From positions 81,268-145,267 of the forward strand of contig JASMLP010000147.1 of the NCBI GenBank assembly GCA_030748635.1: DNA of 64,000 nucleotides. Reading direction: 5' to 3'. The stretch comes from Planctomycetota bacterium (GTDB lineage: Bacteria; Planctomycetota; JACQVV01; JASMLP01). The translations under genes were made by a program, and so were the position numbers. The notes under the pieces were generated by a model. It worked only from the letters and a program-made list of their open reading frames with translations, was not told the origin of the DNA and searched no databases. Of this stretch, positions 17,225 through 26,748 are shown piece by piece. How positions within the stretch are numbered: position 1 is the stretch's first letter; each line of letters starts with the position of its first letter.

Positions 17225-18835
17225 TTACCTCGGTTGTGCGGATGCATTTTCCAGGACGGTTCTGGCCGCCAGTCGCCCCGGTCCCCCGGTCAAACCACCG
17301 CCCGGATGACAACCCGATCCGCCGAGAAACAGTCCTTCGATCGGAGTTTTATACCGTGCCCAACCGGGCATAGGACGCATGAGAAATCGCTGCGAAAGAG
17401 ACATCTCACCGTGATGAAGATGTCCCTCGTGTACTCCAAAAGATCGCTCGAAATCCGGAGGAACGAGGACACGTCGGTCCGTGAGATGTTCCGAAAAAGA
17501 AGAGGACCGTTTCTCCAACTCCTGAGTCACAGACTCTCCAATTTTCTGTGCCCATCCGTCCCAATTTCCTCCATCGGGTCGGTCAGGAACAAACCGGACC
17601 AGAACACTCATTCCAAGCGTTTCCCTGACACCGCCTTCCCCGACCGCGAGACCTGGCAAAATCGCTTCCGCAACCAGATTTTTTGTATCGAACTGCCCTA
17701 ACCGGGCCGCATCGGACGCCCTCTCGACCTCCTCGAGTCCATCTCCAAGAAATATCCTCCCCCGATTGACCCGCGCAGATTGCTCACGATCAAGCCCTTT
17801 CCACTGAGGTTCGTCGGAAAGCAGGAATTGAACCCGTGCGGATGCCCCCCGGTATCGAATGTGCGTAACAGCCCGAACAAAGGAGGGATCGAGCTTGGGC
17901 GCTCCGACCAGATTCAGAAACGTACTCCTCGGGTCCAGGCCGGAGATCACCACGGAGGCCTGATGCTCTGTTCCATCCGCCAAGACAACGCCACGAACCT
18001 CCTCCGCCTCGACCACAATCGACCGAACCTCTTCTCCATAATTAATTTGCGCTCCGAAGGACTTGACGCAAGCCTCCAAAGCGCAAATCCAGGACCTCAT
18101 CCCCCCTAACGGCGTACACCACCTGGGCGCCCACTCACCACCGAAACCGCAATGATGCAACAAGAAAAGAGCCGCCGTTCCAGGTGCCATCGGTCCCTGA
18201 GGTTGCGCCGTCCAGATAGGCGCCGAAAGGAGAGCTTTGAGAGATTCGGACTCAAACCACTCATCCAGAAAATCGGAAAGTGACATGGGAAGAGTTCTCA
18301 GGAGTCGATTCATCCCCCTCTTTCCGAGCCCCCTCAACCTCCATCCGGTTTTCAGAATATGAAAGAGGCCCGAAGGCGTTCTCAACGCTGAAAGATCCGG
18401 TGGCAACTCTTCCTGTAAACGAGCCAGAAAAGAGCTCCATTCTCCTACCTCCTGACAGAAAGAACCCCATCGAGACGCGTCCCGCTCTGAAAGTGAGCGG
18501 ATTACAGATCGGGAGTCCCCTTCTCCCCAAATAACCGGATTCCCCTCCCGACGCAAAAGCGTCGTCACAGAGGAGCACTCCTGCTTGGAGCCGATACCAA
18601 AACTCTCCAGACCCAGTTCCCGGATCACCTTATCAGAAAAAAGCGCGAGATCATGAAGCCCAACGGGAAGAGGCACTTCGGGCCAGACCTCTTCGACCGA
18701 CATCAAGCCTCCCGGCTCATCTCTGCGTTCACAAACCAGAACCCTCCGTCCAGCCTTCGCGAGCAGTGCCGCTGCCACCAACCCGTTGTGACCAGCACCG
18801 ATCAAGATAACATCCCAACGGTCTTTCCGACTCAT
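17225..18835 (-). CDS. Phytoene-desaturase-like FAD oxidoreductase (PYROXD2 group)
   Basis: 536 aa from the ATG at 18835. The N-terminus WDVILIGAGHNGLVAAALLAKAG is a dinucleotide-binding beta-alpha-beta unit, followed by the acidic E of CERRDEPGG. The C-terminal GLFLGGSGCHPGGGLTGGPG is the conserved FAD-binding end shared by CrtI-type desaturases and PYROXD2-like proteins. PYROXD2-like is preferred over carotenoid desaturase because no phytoene synthase or other crt gene is nearby. Substrate unknown. The region 18836-18974 separates it from a divergent repair gene. The alternative start at 18868 adds 11 non-conserved residues. It converges on the phosphatase operon with 40 bases between them; a weak 5-bp stem there is probably not a terminator. 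Confidence 0.75.
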   Translation of the reverse strand: MSRKDRWDVILIGAGHNGLVAAALLAKAGRRVLVCERRDEPGGLMSVEEVWPEVPLPVGLHDLALFSDKVIRELGLESFGIGSKQECSSVTTLLRREGNPVIWGEGDSRSVIRSLSERDASRWGSFCQEVGEWSSFLARLQEELPPDLSALRTPSGLFHILKTGWRLRGLGKRGMNRLLRTLPMSLSDFLDEWFESESLKALLSAPIWTAQPQGPMAPGTAALFLLHHCGFGGEWAPRWCTPLGGMRSWICALEACVKSFGAQINYGEEVRSIVVEAEEVRGVVLADGTEHQASVVISGLDPRSTFLNLVGAPKLDPSFVRAVTHIRYRGASARVQFLLSDEPQWKGLDREQSARVNRGRIFLGDGLEEVERASDAARLGQFDTKNLVAEAILPGLAVGEGGVRETLGMSVLVRFVPDRPDGGNWDGWAQKIGESVTQELEKRSSSFSEHLTDRRVLVPPDFERSFGVHEGHLHHGEMSLSQRFLMRPMPGWARYKTPIEGLFLGGSGCHPGGGLTGGPGRLAARTVLENASAQPR

Positions 18836-18974
18836 TACCAGAGACCTTCTGAATACCCCATGAAACAAGAGTATGAATCAGTAAAAAGCTTCCGGCATGA
18901 TAGCGCGACCGACCCTCAATTTTCCAACCTGAGATCAAATTCAATCGGAGGGAACCGACTCGAACGACAAATGA

Positions 18975-20459
18975 GTGGGGCCTTCCACCCCCTTGGTAAA
19001 CCGATCACTCCAGAGCTACCATGTACATGTGCTTCCGCGACAAATTTCCTTCGAAACCGAAATCGGAACCCTCCAGATCACATGGAGTCAACAAGGCATC
19101 CGAAGCCTCCATCTGCCCACAAAGCCCCAGAATCCTTCCCCATCCAACCCGACCTCTCTTCCTGGGACGATTCGCCGACTGATTCACTCCTTGATACGCT
19201 GGAGCAAGGGAATCAACACTCGATTTCCGCTCCTTCCTCTCGACCTCGACGGTTATAGCCGCCTCGAAAAGGAGGTTTATCATGCCACCCAGCAAGTGGC
19301 ATGGGGTCAAGTCTCGACCTACGGCCAAATCGCGCGTGACATCGATCGTCCGCGCGCCGCACGAGCCGTTGGGCGTGCCCTCGGAAAGAATCCGATCCCT
19401 CTCCTCATCCCCTGTCACCGCATTCTCACCAGCACAGGATCCATCGGCGGATTCAGCGCTCCAGGAGGCATTCCTAGCAAATATCGGCTACTAGCCCTCG
19501 AAGAGGTGTTCGTCCCACAAGAGGAGTTGCGCCGATCGGCACTTCGCTTGACACCTCCAGAAAATTTTCATCTGGAAAACACCGTAACCAGTCACGGATG
19601 GTTCGACCTCTCCCCTTTCCGGTGGCAACACCAACGAAAAACCCTGACCGTTCCCTTTCATCTAACCAATCAAAAAACGACAACCGCTCAGATCCGTCAA
19701 TCTCCACGTTCCGGTTGTCTCCAGATTCACCTGTACCACACAACCGCCGAACTCCAGCCCGACAACCGCAAAAGTCTTCGTCGTTCCCTGAAACGCATGT
19801 TCCAGTTCCACCAAGACATCGATTCTCTCGAAAACCTTCGCGATGAATTTCCGCACTTGCGAAAAATCTTGAGCCCCAGACGAATCCGACTACTTGCCGC
19901 TTCGTCGGTTTTCGAAGACGTGATCAAAACTCTCGCCACCACCAACTGCTCCTGGAACCTGACTCGACAGATCACTCGGTCCCTGGTCCATGAACTGGGT
20001 TACGACGCGCCCGGTGGTTTACGCACATTTCCCACCGCCTCGACCCTAGCCCGAACCCAGGAGTGTTTTTTACGACAGTCGATTCGTGCCGGATACCGAG
20101 CTCCTTTTATTCTCGAACTAGCTCGCCGAGTCGATGCTGGGGAAATCGACCCGGAATCCTGGCCTCACCCCGAACAAGATCCGGCGACTGTTCGCCATCA
20201 AGTTTCGTCCATCCGAGGGCTAGGTCCTTATGGAACTTCCCATCTGATGCGACTACTCGGCCACTTCGAAGAACTGAGTATCGACTCGTGGTGTCGACGA
20301 AGATACCGTACACTCTTTCCTCACCGAAAACATTCCGACTCGGCCATCAATAAGCATTACCAGCGCTACGGAAAGCTTCGAGGACTTGTGTTCTGGCTCG
20401 AACTGACCCGCGACTGGCACGATGCGTCAGGACGTTTTGTGCTCTCCAACATTTCATGA
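18975..20459 (+). CDS. Fusion of O6-alkylguanine-DNA alkyltransferase and HhH-GPD DNA glycosylase
   Basis: 494 aa. Residues about 20-180 are an Ogt/MGMT protein: VAWGQVSTYGQIA, RAVGRALGKNP, the catalytic PCHR and a glycine-rich GSIGGFSAPGG. This half removes alkyl groups from O6-guanine in a suicide reaction. Residues about 205-490 resemble AlkA-type 3-methyladenine glycosylases: SPFRWQHQ at the start of an AlkA-N-like part and IRGLGPYGTSHLMRLLG as the helix-hairpin-helix, then ELSIDSW with the likely catalytic Asp. One polypeptide would thus repair both O- and N-alkylated bases. The GTG at 18975 is uncertain; real translation may begin slightly downstream because the first ~20 residues are not MGMT-like. 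It overlaps the next gene by ATGA. Confidence 0.85.
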   Translation: MGPSTPLVNRSLQSYHVHVLPRQISFETEIGTLQITWSQQGIRSLHLPTKPQNPSPSNPTSLPGTIRRLIHSLIRWSKGINTRFPLLPLDLDGYSRLEKEVYHATQQVAWGQVSTYGQIARDIDRPRAARAVGRALGKNPIPLLIPCHRILTSTGSIGGFSAPGGIPSKYRLLALEEVFVPQEELRRSALRLTPPENFHLENTVTSHGWFDLSPFRWQHQRKTLTVPFHLTNQKTTTAQIRQSPRSGCLQIHLYHTTAELQPDNRKSLRRSLKRMFQFHQDIDSLENLRDEFPHLRKILSPRRIRLLAASSVFEDVIKTLATTNCSWNLTRQITRSLVHELGYDAPGGLRTFPTASTLARTQECFLRQSIRAGYRAPFILELARRVDAGEIDPESWPHPEQDPATVRHQVSSIRGLGPYGTSHLMRLLGHFEELSIDSWCRRRYRTLFPHRKHSDSAINKHYQRYGKLRGLVFWLELTRDWHDASGRFVLSNIS

Positions 20460-21457
20460 CTACCTTCGACCCAACCAAACACCTTCTCTCTCACCGATTA
20501 CACGGATTCGGTCCTCATGAAGGAAGCCTCTCCTCTTTGGAGTCGGCTCTCGCCACTTCCGTCCGACATATCGAAATCGACACACGAGTCACCGGTGACG
20601 GAGAATTGATGGTGCTACACGATGCCAAACTCGATCGCGTCACCAACTCAGAAGGATGGGTCCGTGAGTTCAGAAGTTCCCTCCAGGGGCCGATGACCTT
20701 TCTGGGGGAACCCGAAGAACCGGTTCCCACCCTCGACGCATTTCTGGAAACCGTCAAGCGCGGACGAAGCGACACAACCATCTTTATCGATATCAAAGAT
20801 CATGGCACCGAAACCGAACACATTCGCCTGGTCGAAAAACACGACCTGGTTGAAAGAACCTGGTTTCTCAGCTGGATTCCCGAAGCGCTAGCCCGAATTC
20901 ACCAACTCAACAAAAACATCCCGATCTGTTTCTGCTATTTACCCCTCATCCGATGGAAACGTGCTGCCGTTTTTCTGGCCCAGAGACCCCGCATGTTGCA
21001 ACGTATACAACCGATAGCCACCCGAAAGGGATGGGGAAACATGGATGAAGTCCATTTCCATATCAACGACTTCGACGTCCCGGTAAATCCTTCGGGACTT
21101 CTCATGGAGCGTGGCCTAGGTTGCCCGATTCATCTCCTGCAGAACTTACCGGATGGAAATCTCGGAGACATGATTCGAGCGTCCGGTGGCGGAATCGGTC
21201 TAACCCCCCCCTCGATCACCACCGCGGCCTATCTCGAGCAAGCCCGAGAAGAAGGGTTTCACACTCTCCTTTTCCACATCGACACACCCCGCAGAATTCT
21301 CGATACCTACGAAAATTGTCAGCCCGATTTCATATCCACCGACCGAGCCGATCTGTTCGATTTCGACTGGGCTGAAATCAAACCTAGACGGCGGCGGAAA
21401 CAATCTCGGAACGTAAAAGCGGAAATTTCTCCAGATACCCCTTCCGCTCCCGCTTGA
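20456..21457 (+). CDS. Glycerophosphodiester phosphodiesterase family protein
   Basis: 333 aa. LLSHRLHGFGPHEGSLSSLESAL, EIDTRVTGDGELMVLHD and FIDIKDHGTE are the three GDPD TIM-barrel motifs (catalytic His pair and metal-binding Glu/Asp). The usual HRG-N-PENT becomes HRLHGFG-HEGS, so the first loop is longer than normal. The enzyme cleaves glycerophosphodiesters to glycerol-3-phosphate and an alcohol. I see no signal peptide, so it is probably cytoplasmic. Translation is coupled to the repair fusion by ATGA; the functional link is unclear. The last ~25 codons overlap the convergent pckA gene by 74 bases, and that tail is Arg/Lys-rich, as expected for double-used sequence. Confidence 0.85.
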   Translation: MTTFDPTKHLLSHRLHGFGPHEGSLSSLESALATSVRHIEIDTRVTGDGELMVLHDAKLDRVTNSEGWVREFRSSLQGPMTFLGEPEEPVPTLDAFLETVKRGRSDTTIFIDIKDHGTETEHIRLVEKHDLVERTWFLSWIPEALARIHQLNKNIPICFCYLPLIRWKRAAVFLAQRPRMLQRIQPIATRKGWGNMDEVHFHINDFDVPVNPSGLLMERGLGCPIHLLQNLPDGNLGDMIRASGGGIGLTPPSITTAAYLEQAREEGFHTLLFHIDTPRRILDTYENCQPDFISTDRADLFDFDWAEIKPRRRRKQSRNVKAEISPDTPSAPA

Positions 21458-22946
21458 GTCGAACCAGGTGCCGCTGGTACTCGTCTGTTCGCTGCTGGGA
21501 TTCATACATCAGGCGAGGACACAACAAGAAAGCGTCCTCTTCTCCGATACCGGGAACATGCGTGGCCACCTGGAAACCGAAATCCGGATCTTGTTCCCAC
21601 TCGATGGTTCCTTCAGCAATCCCCTTGACGATCGCAGAAGAGTGGCGAATCTTGACCTTGACCCCTTCCCCGTGTTCACCCCCGCCGCCAACCCAACCCG
21701 TATTCATCAGGTAAACTTCGATCGGATTCTGATCCATCAACTCGAACAATCGGTTTCCCTGGTGGTCGTGACGAAGAGGAAAGAAAGGATTCGTGCCGGG
21801 AATACGTAAACTCTTTCCGGCCTCCGCCGCTCCACCGGCAGAAGTCCCCATCGTTTCACCCAGCATGAAATAGGCCGCCGCTTGCTCCAAGCTCAATCGA
21901 GCCACTGCTGGAATGACGTTCTGACTCCGGTTGAGTATGAGAAGAAAATCCGGACGCTGAATCTGATTCGCGGCCGCCGCCCCCTCGATATCGGCCATAC
22001 GAACCACCGCTCGGCCGTTCTGGGTATAGCTATCGTCGAAAAAATCGAGATCTCCCTGAGCATTCTGAGAAACATTCTCGATCCAGGCTGTCGATTCCTT
22101 CACCGCGCGAGTGATGACCGGCTCGGATTCCTCACTCAGTCCATAGGTCTTGGCAAAGCAACCGTTCTCGGTGGCATACACACGACCGTTGGGCATCCAG
22201 GCCACGAAATCGTCCTGAACCGGCATGGAATGGTTCTGCTCGGTAAAGGTCGTGGTGGTTTTTCCTGTTCCCGAAAGCCCCACGATCAACCCCACCTTCT
22301 GGGTCCCTTGAACCGGGATGATCTTGCAACCCGCATGAAGAGGCAATCCACCGCGTTCAAAAACTCTTTGATTCCACATTCGCAAGCCACTTTTTTTCGA
22401 CTCGCCAAAGTAGTCAGTACCCAGGACTCGCGTCACCCCTTGCTCCAGAAACACGGCGATCACTCGCTCATCCGGATACCCGGCAGCCTTCAGTCCACCC
22501 GTATAGATAATGGTAAGCTCCGGCTCGAAAGTGTCCGAATCAACCGGGTCCAAGGGATAGTAAAGAACCTGCTGCATAGCGGCCACATTGGCGTTTTCCG
22601 AATCGATGATCAAGCGGGCCCGAGTTCGAAATTCCGGATCATCACCGATATACCCATCGATGATAATCACTTCTCGATCCAGCAGATACTCATCCTGCAG
22701 CCGACAGATCTCCGCTCCCTTTTCGACCGACAAACACTGACCACTGAAATCGTCAGGTTGGTCTGTCACAAAAAACGTAGATGCGTTGGATCGAGCGAGA
22801 ACCTCGGTCGTCGTGTTCAAATTTCCGTAACACGTCTGACGGACATTGGGTTGCTTGCCCGCCAAAATCCGCAAGTCATCGACCGTTGGATTACGATAGA
22901 TCTTACGGGCTTTCACTGGAACACCGACCGATCGGAGGGTAGGCAT
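21384..22946 (-). CDS. pckA: Phosphoenolpyruvate carboxykinase (ATP)
   Basis: 520 aa, the usual length. It interconverts oxaloacetate plus ATP with PEP, CO2 and ADP, linking the TCA cycle to gluconeogenesis in the cytoplasm. GLSGTGKTTTT is the kinase-1 P-loop, preceded by GTDYFGESKKSGLRMWN (substrate and Mn region), and ATENGCFAKTYGL replaces the canonical EGGCYAK line. The sequence is therefore somewhat divergent from E. coli PckA but keeps the active-site scaffold, including HSMPVQDDF for the metal. The ATG at 22946 has GGGAGAAG just upstream and gives the better start than 22967. No partner genes lie nearby. Its 3' end overlaps the GDPD gene. Confidence 0.9.
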   Translation of the reverse strand: MPTLRSVGVPVKARKIYRNPTVDDLRILAGKQPNVRQTCYGNLNTTTEVLARSNASTFFVTDQPDDFSGQCLSVEKGAEICRLQDEYLLDREVIIIDGYIGDDPEFRTRARLIIDSENANVAAMQQVLYYPLDPVDSDTFEPELTIIYTGGLKAAGYPDERVIAVFLEQGVTRVLGTDYFGESKKSGLRMWNQRVFERGGLPLHAGCKIIPVQGTQKVGLIVGLSGTGKTTTTFTEQNHSMPVQDDFVAWMPNGRVYATENGCFAKTYGLSEESEPVITRAVKESTAWIENVSQNAQGDLDFFDDSYTQNGRAVVRMADIEGAAAANQIQRPDFLLILNRSQNVIPAVARLSLEQAAAYFMLGETMGTSAGGAAEAGKSLRIPGTNPFFPLRHDHQGNRLFELMDQNPIEVYLMNTGWVGGGGEHGEGVKVKIRHSSAIVKGIAEGTIEWEQDPDFGFQVATHVPGIGEEDAFLLCPRLMYESQQRTDEYQRHLVRLKRERKGYLEKFPLLRSEIVSAAV

Positions 22947-23169
22947 GAATCTTCTCCCAAAACACATGCAATGTTGCGAACCGGAACCGGGGCGATGAGT
23001 TTAGCGGCCTGGTACCCTGTCGCAAGGGGAAAAGCCTACGCCGAAAGAAGGATTTCGTCCAGAAGTAAGGTTCTCCTAGCCGATCCGACAATCCAAACCG
23101 AAATGCCTCGAAAGACCCGATAGGGCCCGTTTCTTTTCGAAAACATACCTGAACAACAACTTAGGCAGA

Positions 23170-23868
23170 CTACCTCCCAACCCGAGCCAGATGAATCCGG
23201 TCGGGATCGATCCCTCTGGAGCCGCCAAACATTTCCGTCGCTTGCCCAATTCCCCGAGTCGAAGGCTGGGTCGACCAGTAAGTCATCCCGGTGCGCTTCC
23301 CGTTCGCATCGCATTTCCATTTCATGAAAATGACCGAATGACCCGATCCGGAGTGGCGCCAAAACTGAACGAAGTCGCCAGGACGTGCTCGAGACAGGGG
23401 AACTTCACGTCCGATTCCATACTCGGTAATCGCCGACTGTGAGCAGAGAAGATTGGAGCGGGATCCAAACCAACGCCCCCGGAAACGCCTCAAACTGGTT
23501 GCATCCAGGTCGATAATCCGAAAAGGACGTTTCGAGAGACGACACCACTGTTCATAGGAGCGAAAAAACACCTCGAAGGTAAGTCCACAACAATAAGCCC
23601 GTCCCTGAGGATCCCCTTTGGCGAAAACCTCTCCGCGGTATATCAAGTCCCGGGTATTTCCAGCCCATGAAGAACCTCGAGGCCAGTAATAGGCGTGAGT
23701 ACCGTTGGCGGGATAAGTCCGCATGACGGAAAGGACTATTCGACTGAAATCCTTGGCCCGAGGTATCGAGTCCCGAAGTTCACCCTTTTCAGCAACTCCG
23801 AATCGGCATGTACACCCCAGAAGTACAGCCCAAAGGAACACGGTCCGAACAGCGACTCTTTGATTCAT
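23170..23868 (-). CDS. Exported NlpC/P60-like cysteine peptidase candidate
   Basis: 232 aa from the ATG at 23868 (a start at 23901 is also open). A signal sequence covers residues 1-25, and LLGC could be a lipobox. GRAYCCGLTFEVF provides a Cys on a helix and RPGDFVQFWRHSGSGHSVIF provides a downstream His on a strand, the order and spacing of the NlpC/P60 (C40) and CHAP amidase folds. Those enzymes cut peptidoglycan stem peptides or cross-links. I cannot identify the third polar residue with confidence. The gene is monocistronic and divergent from the GAF phosphatase gene. Confidence 0.55.
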   Translation of the reverse strand: MNQRVAVRTVFLWAVLLGCTCRFGVAEKGELRDSIPRAKDFSRIVLSVMRTYPANGTHAYYWPRGSSWAGNTRDLIYRGEVFAKGDPQGRAYCCGLTFEVFFRSYEQWCRLSKRPFRIIDLDATSLRRFRGRWFGSRSNLLCSQSAITEYGIGREVPLSRARPGDFVQFWRHSGSGHSVIFMKWKCDANGKRTGMTYWSTQPSTRGIGQATEMFGGSRGIDPDRIHLARVGR

Positions 23869-23915
23869 CAAGAAAATTGTACGTTCCCTTTCTCTCACCA
23901 CAACCCAGTCCTTGA

Positions 23916-23944
23916 TGGACCCAAGCCCTCACCCGACCTACAAT
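23916..23944 (+). promoter_or_regulatory. Promoter of the GAF-PPM phosphatase gene
   Basis: TGGACC (23916-23921), a 17-base spacer and TACAAT (23939-23944). The -10 overlaps the ATG at 23943, which argues that the real start is the ATG at 23979, about 35 bases downstream. Confidence 0.5.
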
Positions 23945-23978
23945 GCGGAGCCACAAAGCAGGCCTACCCAAAAACCAG

Positions 23979-25844
23979 ATGCCCACCCATACCCAACCCA
24001 ACGAGCCGGAGAAACCTCGCCAGAAGGAGCTAGAGCTTCTGGCCAATGTCACCGAACACCTGACCGCCGGTCGAGACTCGGATACGTTTCTGGACTCGAT
24101 TCTTGAAGGCGCTACGGAAGTACTCGATGCTCAAAGAGGATCCATTCTGGTTGTTGATGCCCCTCACGATTATCTGAGCATGCGAGCCGCCCGTGGCATC
24201 CCTGAGGATATCCAGTCCCGAGTTCGAGTACATCCCGGCAAAGGCCTTGCGGGAAAGGTTGCTCTGACGGGAGAACCCATATTCATTCAAGATATTCAGA
24301 CGCAAGATAATCGTGAAAACGGAGAAGATCGATCCGGCTACAAGGATCGTTCGGCCATTCTCCTGCCACTCAAGATTTCGGGACGCGTTCTTGGAGTGAT
24401 CAACTTCAACAACAAACGCACAGAATCTTTCAACGAGGAAGATTTCCGCATTGCCCAGGTGATCGCCAATCAGGTCGCCCTCGCTCTCCATCAAGACGAA
24501 CTCCTGAGGGAACGTTTAGAAAAAGAGAGGGCCCAAAAGGATCTCTCAACCCTCACAGAAGATTACGCCAAGCTCTCCGGTCGTCTTTCCGCCCTCCAGC
24601 TCGTCACCTACGTCACCGACCATCTCGTTTCGGACCCTGATCTCCAGAATGTTCTGGAAATGATTGTCGAACAATCCACTCGCTTACTCGATGCGCAACG
24701 CGCCTCGATCATGCTCTTCGAAGAAAACTCCCAGGTTATGAAAATTCGAGCCGCCAAGGGTGTTCCCGAAGAAATCATGGAAAAAGCCCGAGTCCAACCG
24801 GGTCAAGGAATCGCCGGCCAGGTGGTCGAAACGGGTGAGGCTTTGTTGATACGGGATATCGATGAGTTTCTCTCTGGAAAAACGGACACCGACGCGAACA
24901 ACTCCTCTTACCAGACCAAATCGGCCCTCTGCATTCCCTTAGGTGTACGACGTTCCATCTTCGGTGCTCTCAACCTCAACGACAAAAAGGGAAATCAGAG
25001 TTTTACCGAAGAAGACCTCCTTCTGGGTCAATTGATCGCGAACCAGGCCTCGATCGCGGTCCACAACGCCAAGCTGACCGGAAGCTTTCTCGAGAACCAG
25101 AAGATTCGCCAAGCTCTCGATATCGCCAAAACCATTCAGCAGCAATTTCTGCCCAACCAGGCCCCCCAGATGAAAAACATCGATCTTGCCGGTCGTTCCA
25201 TCGCCTGCGACGCCATTGGTGGTGACTATTTTGACTATTTCCCCACCAATGACTCTCAAGTTGGAATCGTAATCGGCGATGTTTCAGGTCACGGCATCGG
25301 CGCGGCCCTGGTCATGGCAACAGCTCGTGCATTTTTAAGAGCGCTGAGTGGACTCTCTACCAACATCGGAAAAATCTTTTTCCGCGTGAACAACCTGCTG
25401 TCAGAAGACACCCGAGACGACAGCTTCATGACCCTATTCCTCGGCACTCTGGACACCGATTCTGGTTGCCTCCAGTACGCGTCGGCAGGGCACGACGCCC
25501 CCTTGCTATTCCGAAAATCGGCCGGAACAGTGGAAGAACTCATGAGTACGGGTCTTCCCATGGGAATGGTCGAAGATATCGACTATCCCACCGCAGAGGT
25601 CTCCGGTCTCGCCCCAGGAGACACGCTTCTCTTTTCCACCGATGGAGTCTGGGAAGCCCGAAACAAGGAGAAGGAAGCCTTCGGCCGCCCTCGCCTGAAA
25701 CAACTCCTGATCGACCTCTCCGACCACTCTTCCGAAGACATCGTGAACCGGGTTCACGAACACATTCTCGAGTTCTGTGATGGCATACCGATCAATGATG
25801 ACTTCAGTCTTGTTGTTGCCAAAATCCAGGACAACCAAGCTTGA
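23979..25844 (+). CDS. GAF-GAF-PPM (RsbU-like) Ser/Thr phosphatase
   Basis: 621 aa from the ATG at 23979. Two GAF domains (about residues 20-175 and 205-360) are close paralogues: both carry LDAQR-SI and a GKGLAGKV / GQGIAGQV loop. A helical linker (about 365-395) with IAKTIQQQFLPNQAPQ joins a PPM phosphatase with IGGDYFDYF, GDVSGHG, SAGHDAPLL and STDGVWEARN. GAF domains bind small ligands or signal by dimerisation, so this is a cytosolic, ligand-controlled phosphatase of the general-stress type. Its likely substrate would be a phosphorylated STAS antagonist, but none is encoded nearby. Coupled to the following SDR gene by a TTGA overlap. Confidence 0.92.
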   Translation: MPTHTQPNEPEKPRQKELELLANVTEHLTAGRDSDTFLDSILEGATEVLDAQRGSILVVDAPHDYLSMRAARGIPEDIQSRVRVHPGKGLAGKVALTGEPIFIQDIQTQDNRENGEDRSGYKDRSAILLPLKISGRVLGVINFNNKRTESFNEEDFRIAQVIANQVALALHQDELLRERLEKERAQKDLSTLTEDYAKLSGRLSALQLVTYVTDHLVSDPDLQNVLEMIVEQSTRLLDAQRASIMLFEENSQVMKIRAAKGVPEEIMEKARVQPGQGIAGQVVETGEALLIRDIDEFLSGKTDTDANNSSYQTKSALCIPLGVRRSIFGALNLNDKKGNQSFTEEDLLLGQLIANQASIAVHNAKLTGSFLENQKIRQALDIAKTIQQQFLPNQAPQMKNIDLAGRSIACDAIGGDYFDYFPTNDSQVGIVIGDVSGHGIGAALVMATARAFLRALSGLSTNIGKIFFRVNNLLSEDTRDDSFMTLFLGTLDTDSGCLQYASAGHDAPLLFRKSAGTVEELMSTGLPMGMVEDIDYPTAEVSGLAPGDTLLFSTDGVWEARNKEKEAFGRPRLKQLLIDLSDHSSEDIVNRVHEHILEFCDGIPINDDFSLVVAKIQDNQA

Positions 25845-26602
25845 CCCCCAAAAAACGTGTGGTCTTGATCACCGGCGCCTCCAGCGGCATCGGAGAAGAG
25901 CTTTCCCGACGACTTGCCAGTCGAGGCGACCAGATCGGACTTCTCGCTCGTCGCTCCGAACAACTCGAATCCATCGCGAGTTCGATCCGAGATCAAGGGG
26001 GAAACGCCCTGGCTCTACCCGCCGACGTCCGGGAAAAAGATTCTATCTGCCAGGCGCTCTCTCGGCTTCTCGACCAATGGGGCCGACTGGACACTCTTAT
26101 CGTAGGCGCCGGCGTCATCCACCGAAAACCGATACAGAAACAGACCACAGAGGAACTGCTCCAAACCGTTGAGATCAACCTGCTTGGGGCCATAGCCACG
26201 ATTCATGCCACTCTGCCCACCTTCCTTCAACAGCAGGAAGGTCACATCGTTGGCATAACCAGCTTGGCCGGATACCGAGGCCTTTCCTGGGCCGGATCCT
26301 ACTCGGCCAGCAAAGCGGGACTTTCCAACTACCTGGAAGCTCTGCGAGTCGAACTTCAACCGATGGGGATCTCGGTCACTGACCTCCGCCCCGGATTCAT
26401 CTCGACCGCAATGACCGACGACTCCCCGATCTGGACTCCCCAGATCATGCCGGTTGAACGAGCCGTGGACCGCATGATTCGCGCGATCGACCGACGTCCC
26501 TCTGTCTATTCGTTCCCACCCCCTTTCTCCTGGTTCATTCGCCTCTCGAGGATGCTTCCCAATCGGTTATACGATCTTTTCGCCCGCCAATTTCTGGTGT
26601 GA
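25841..26602 (+). CDS. Short-chain dehydrogenase/reductase
   Basis: 253 aa, TTG start overlapping the upstream TGA. Classical SDR: TGASSGIGEELS cofactor motif, GAGV, catalytic Ser in ITSLAG, SYSASKAG with the Tyr and Lys, and LRPGFISTAM. An Arg-rich patch after beta-2 (LARRSEQLE) favours NADPH. The C-terminus YSFPPPFSWFIRLSRML is hydrophobic and may touch a membrane, as in DltE-like and lipid-acting SDRs. Substrate unknown. Co-transcription with the GAF phosphatase is probable, and a strong intrinsic terminator follows 147 bases after the stop. Confidence 0.88.
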   Translation: MTPKKRVVLITGASSGIGEELSRRLASRGDQIGLLARRSEQLESIASSIRDQGGNALALPADVREKDSICQALSRLLDQWGRLDTLIVGAGVIHRKPIQKQTTEELLQTVEINLLGAIATIHATLPTFLQQQEGHIVGITSLAGYRGLSWAGSYSASKAGLSNYLEALRVELQPMGISVTDLRPGFISTAMTDDSPIWTPQIMPVERAVDRMIRAIDRRPSVYSFPPPFSWFIRLSRMLPNRLYDLFARQFLV

Positions 26603-26748
26603 AGAGTTTTCAAACGACGAAAATATAAAAATATTCCAAAAATCGTTCGATTACCTTGCCCTCCCTCCCGTCACACCCCACTCTTTGGATGTAGTCGAAT
26701 CAAAAGTCCCATCTGGCGCCTCGTTAGCTTGCGAAACAACCCCCCCAG

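Noticed and set aside
21882-23123. 413-aa plus-strand ORF
   Set aside because: Antisense to pckA, which has full family motifs; this product has no domain.
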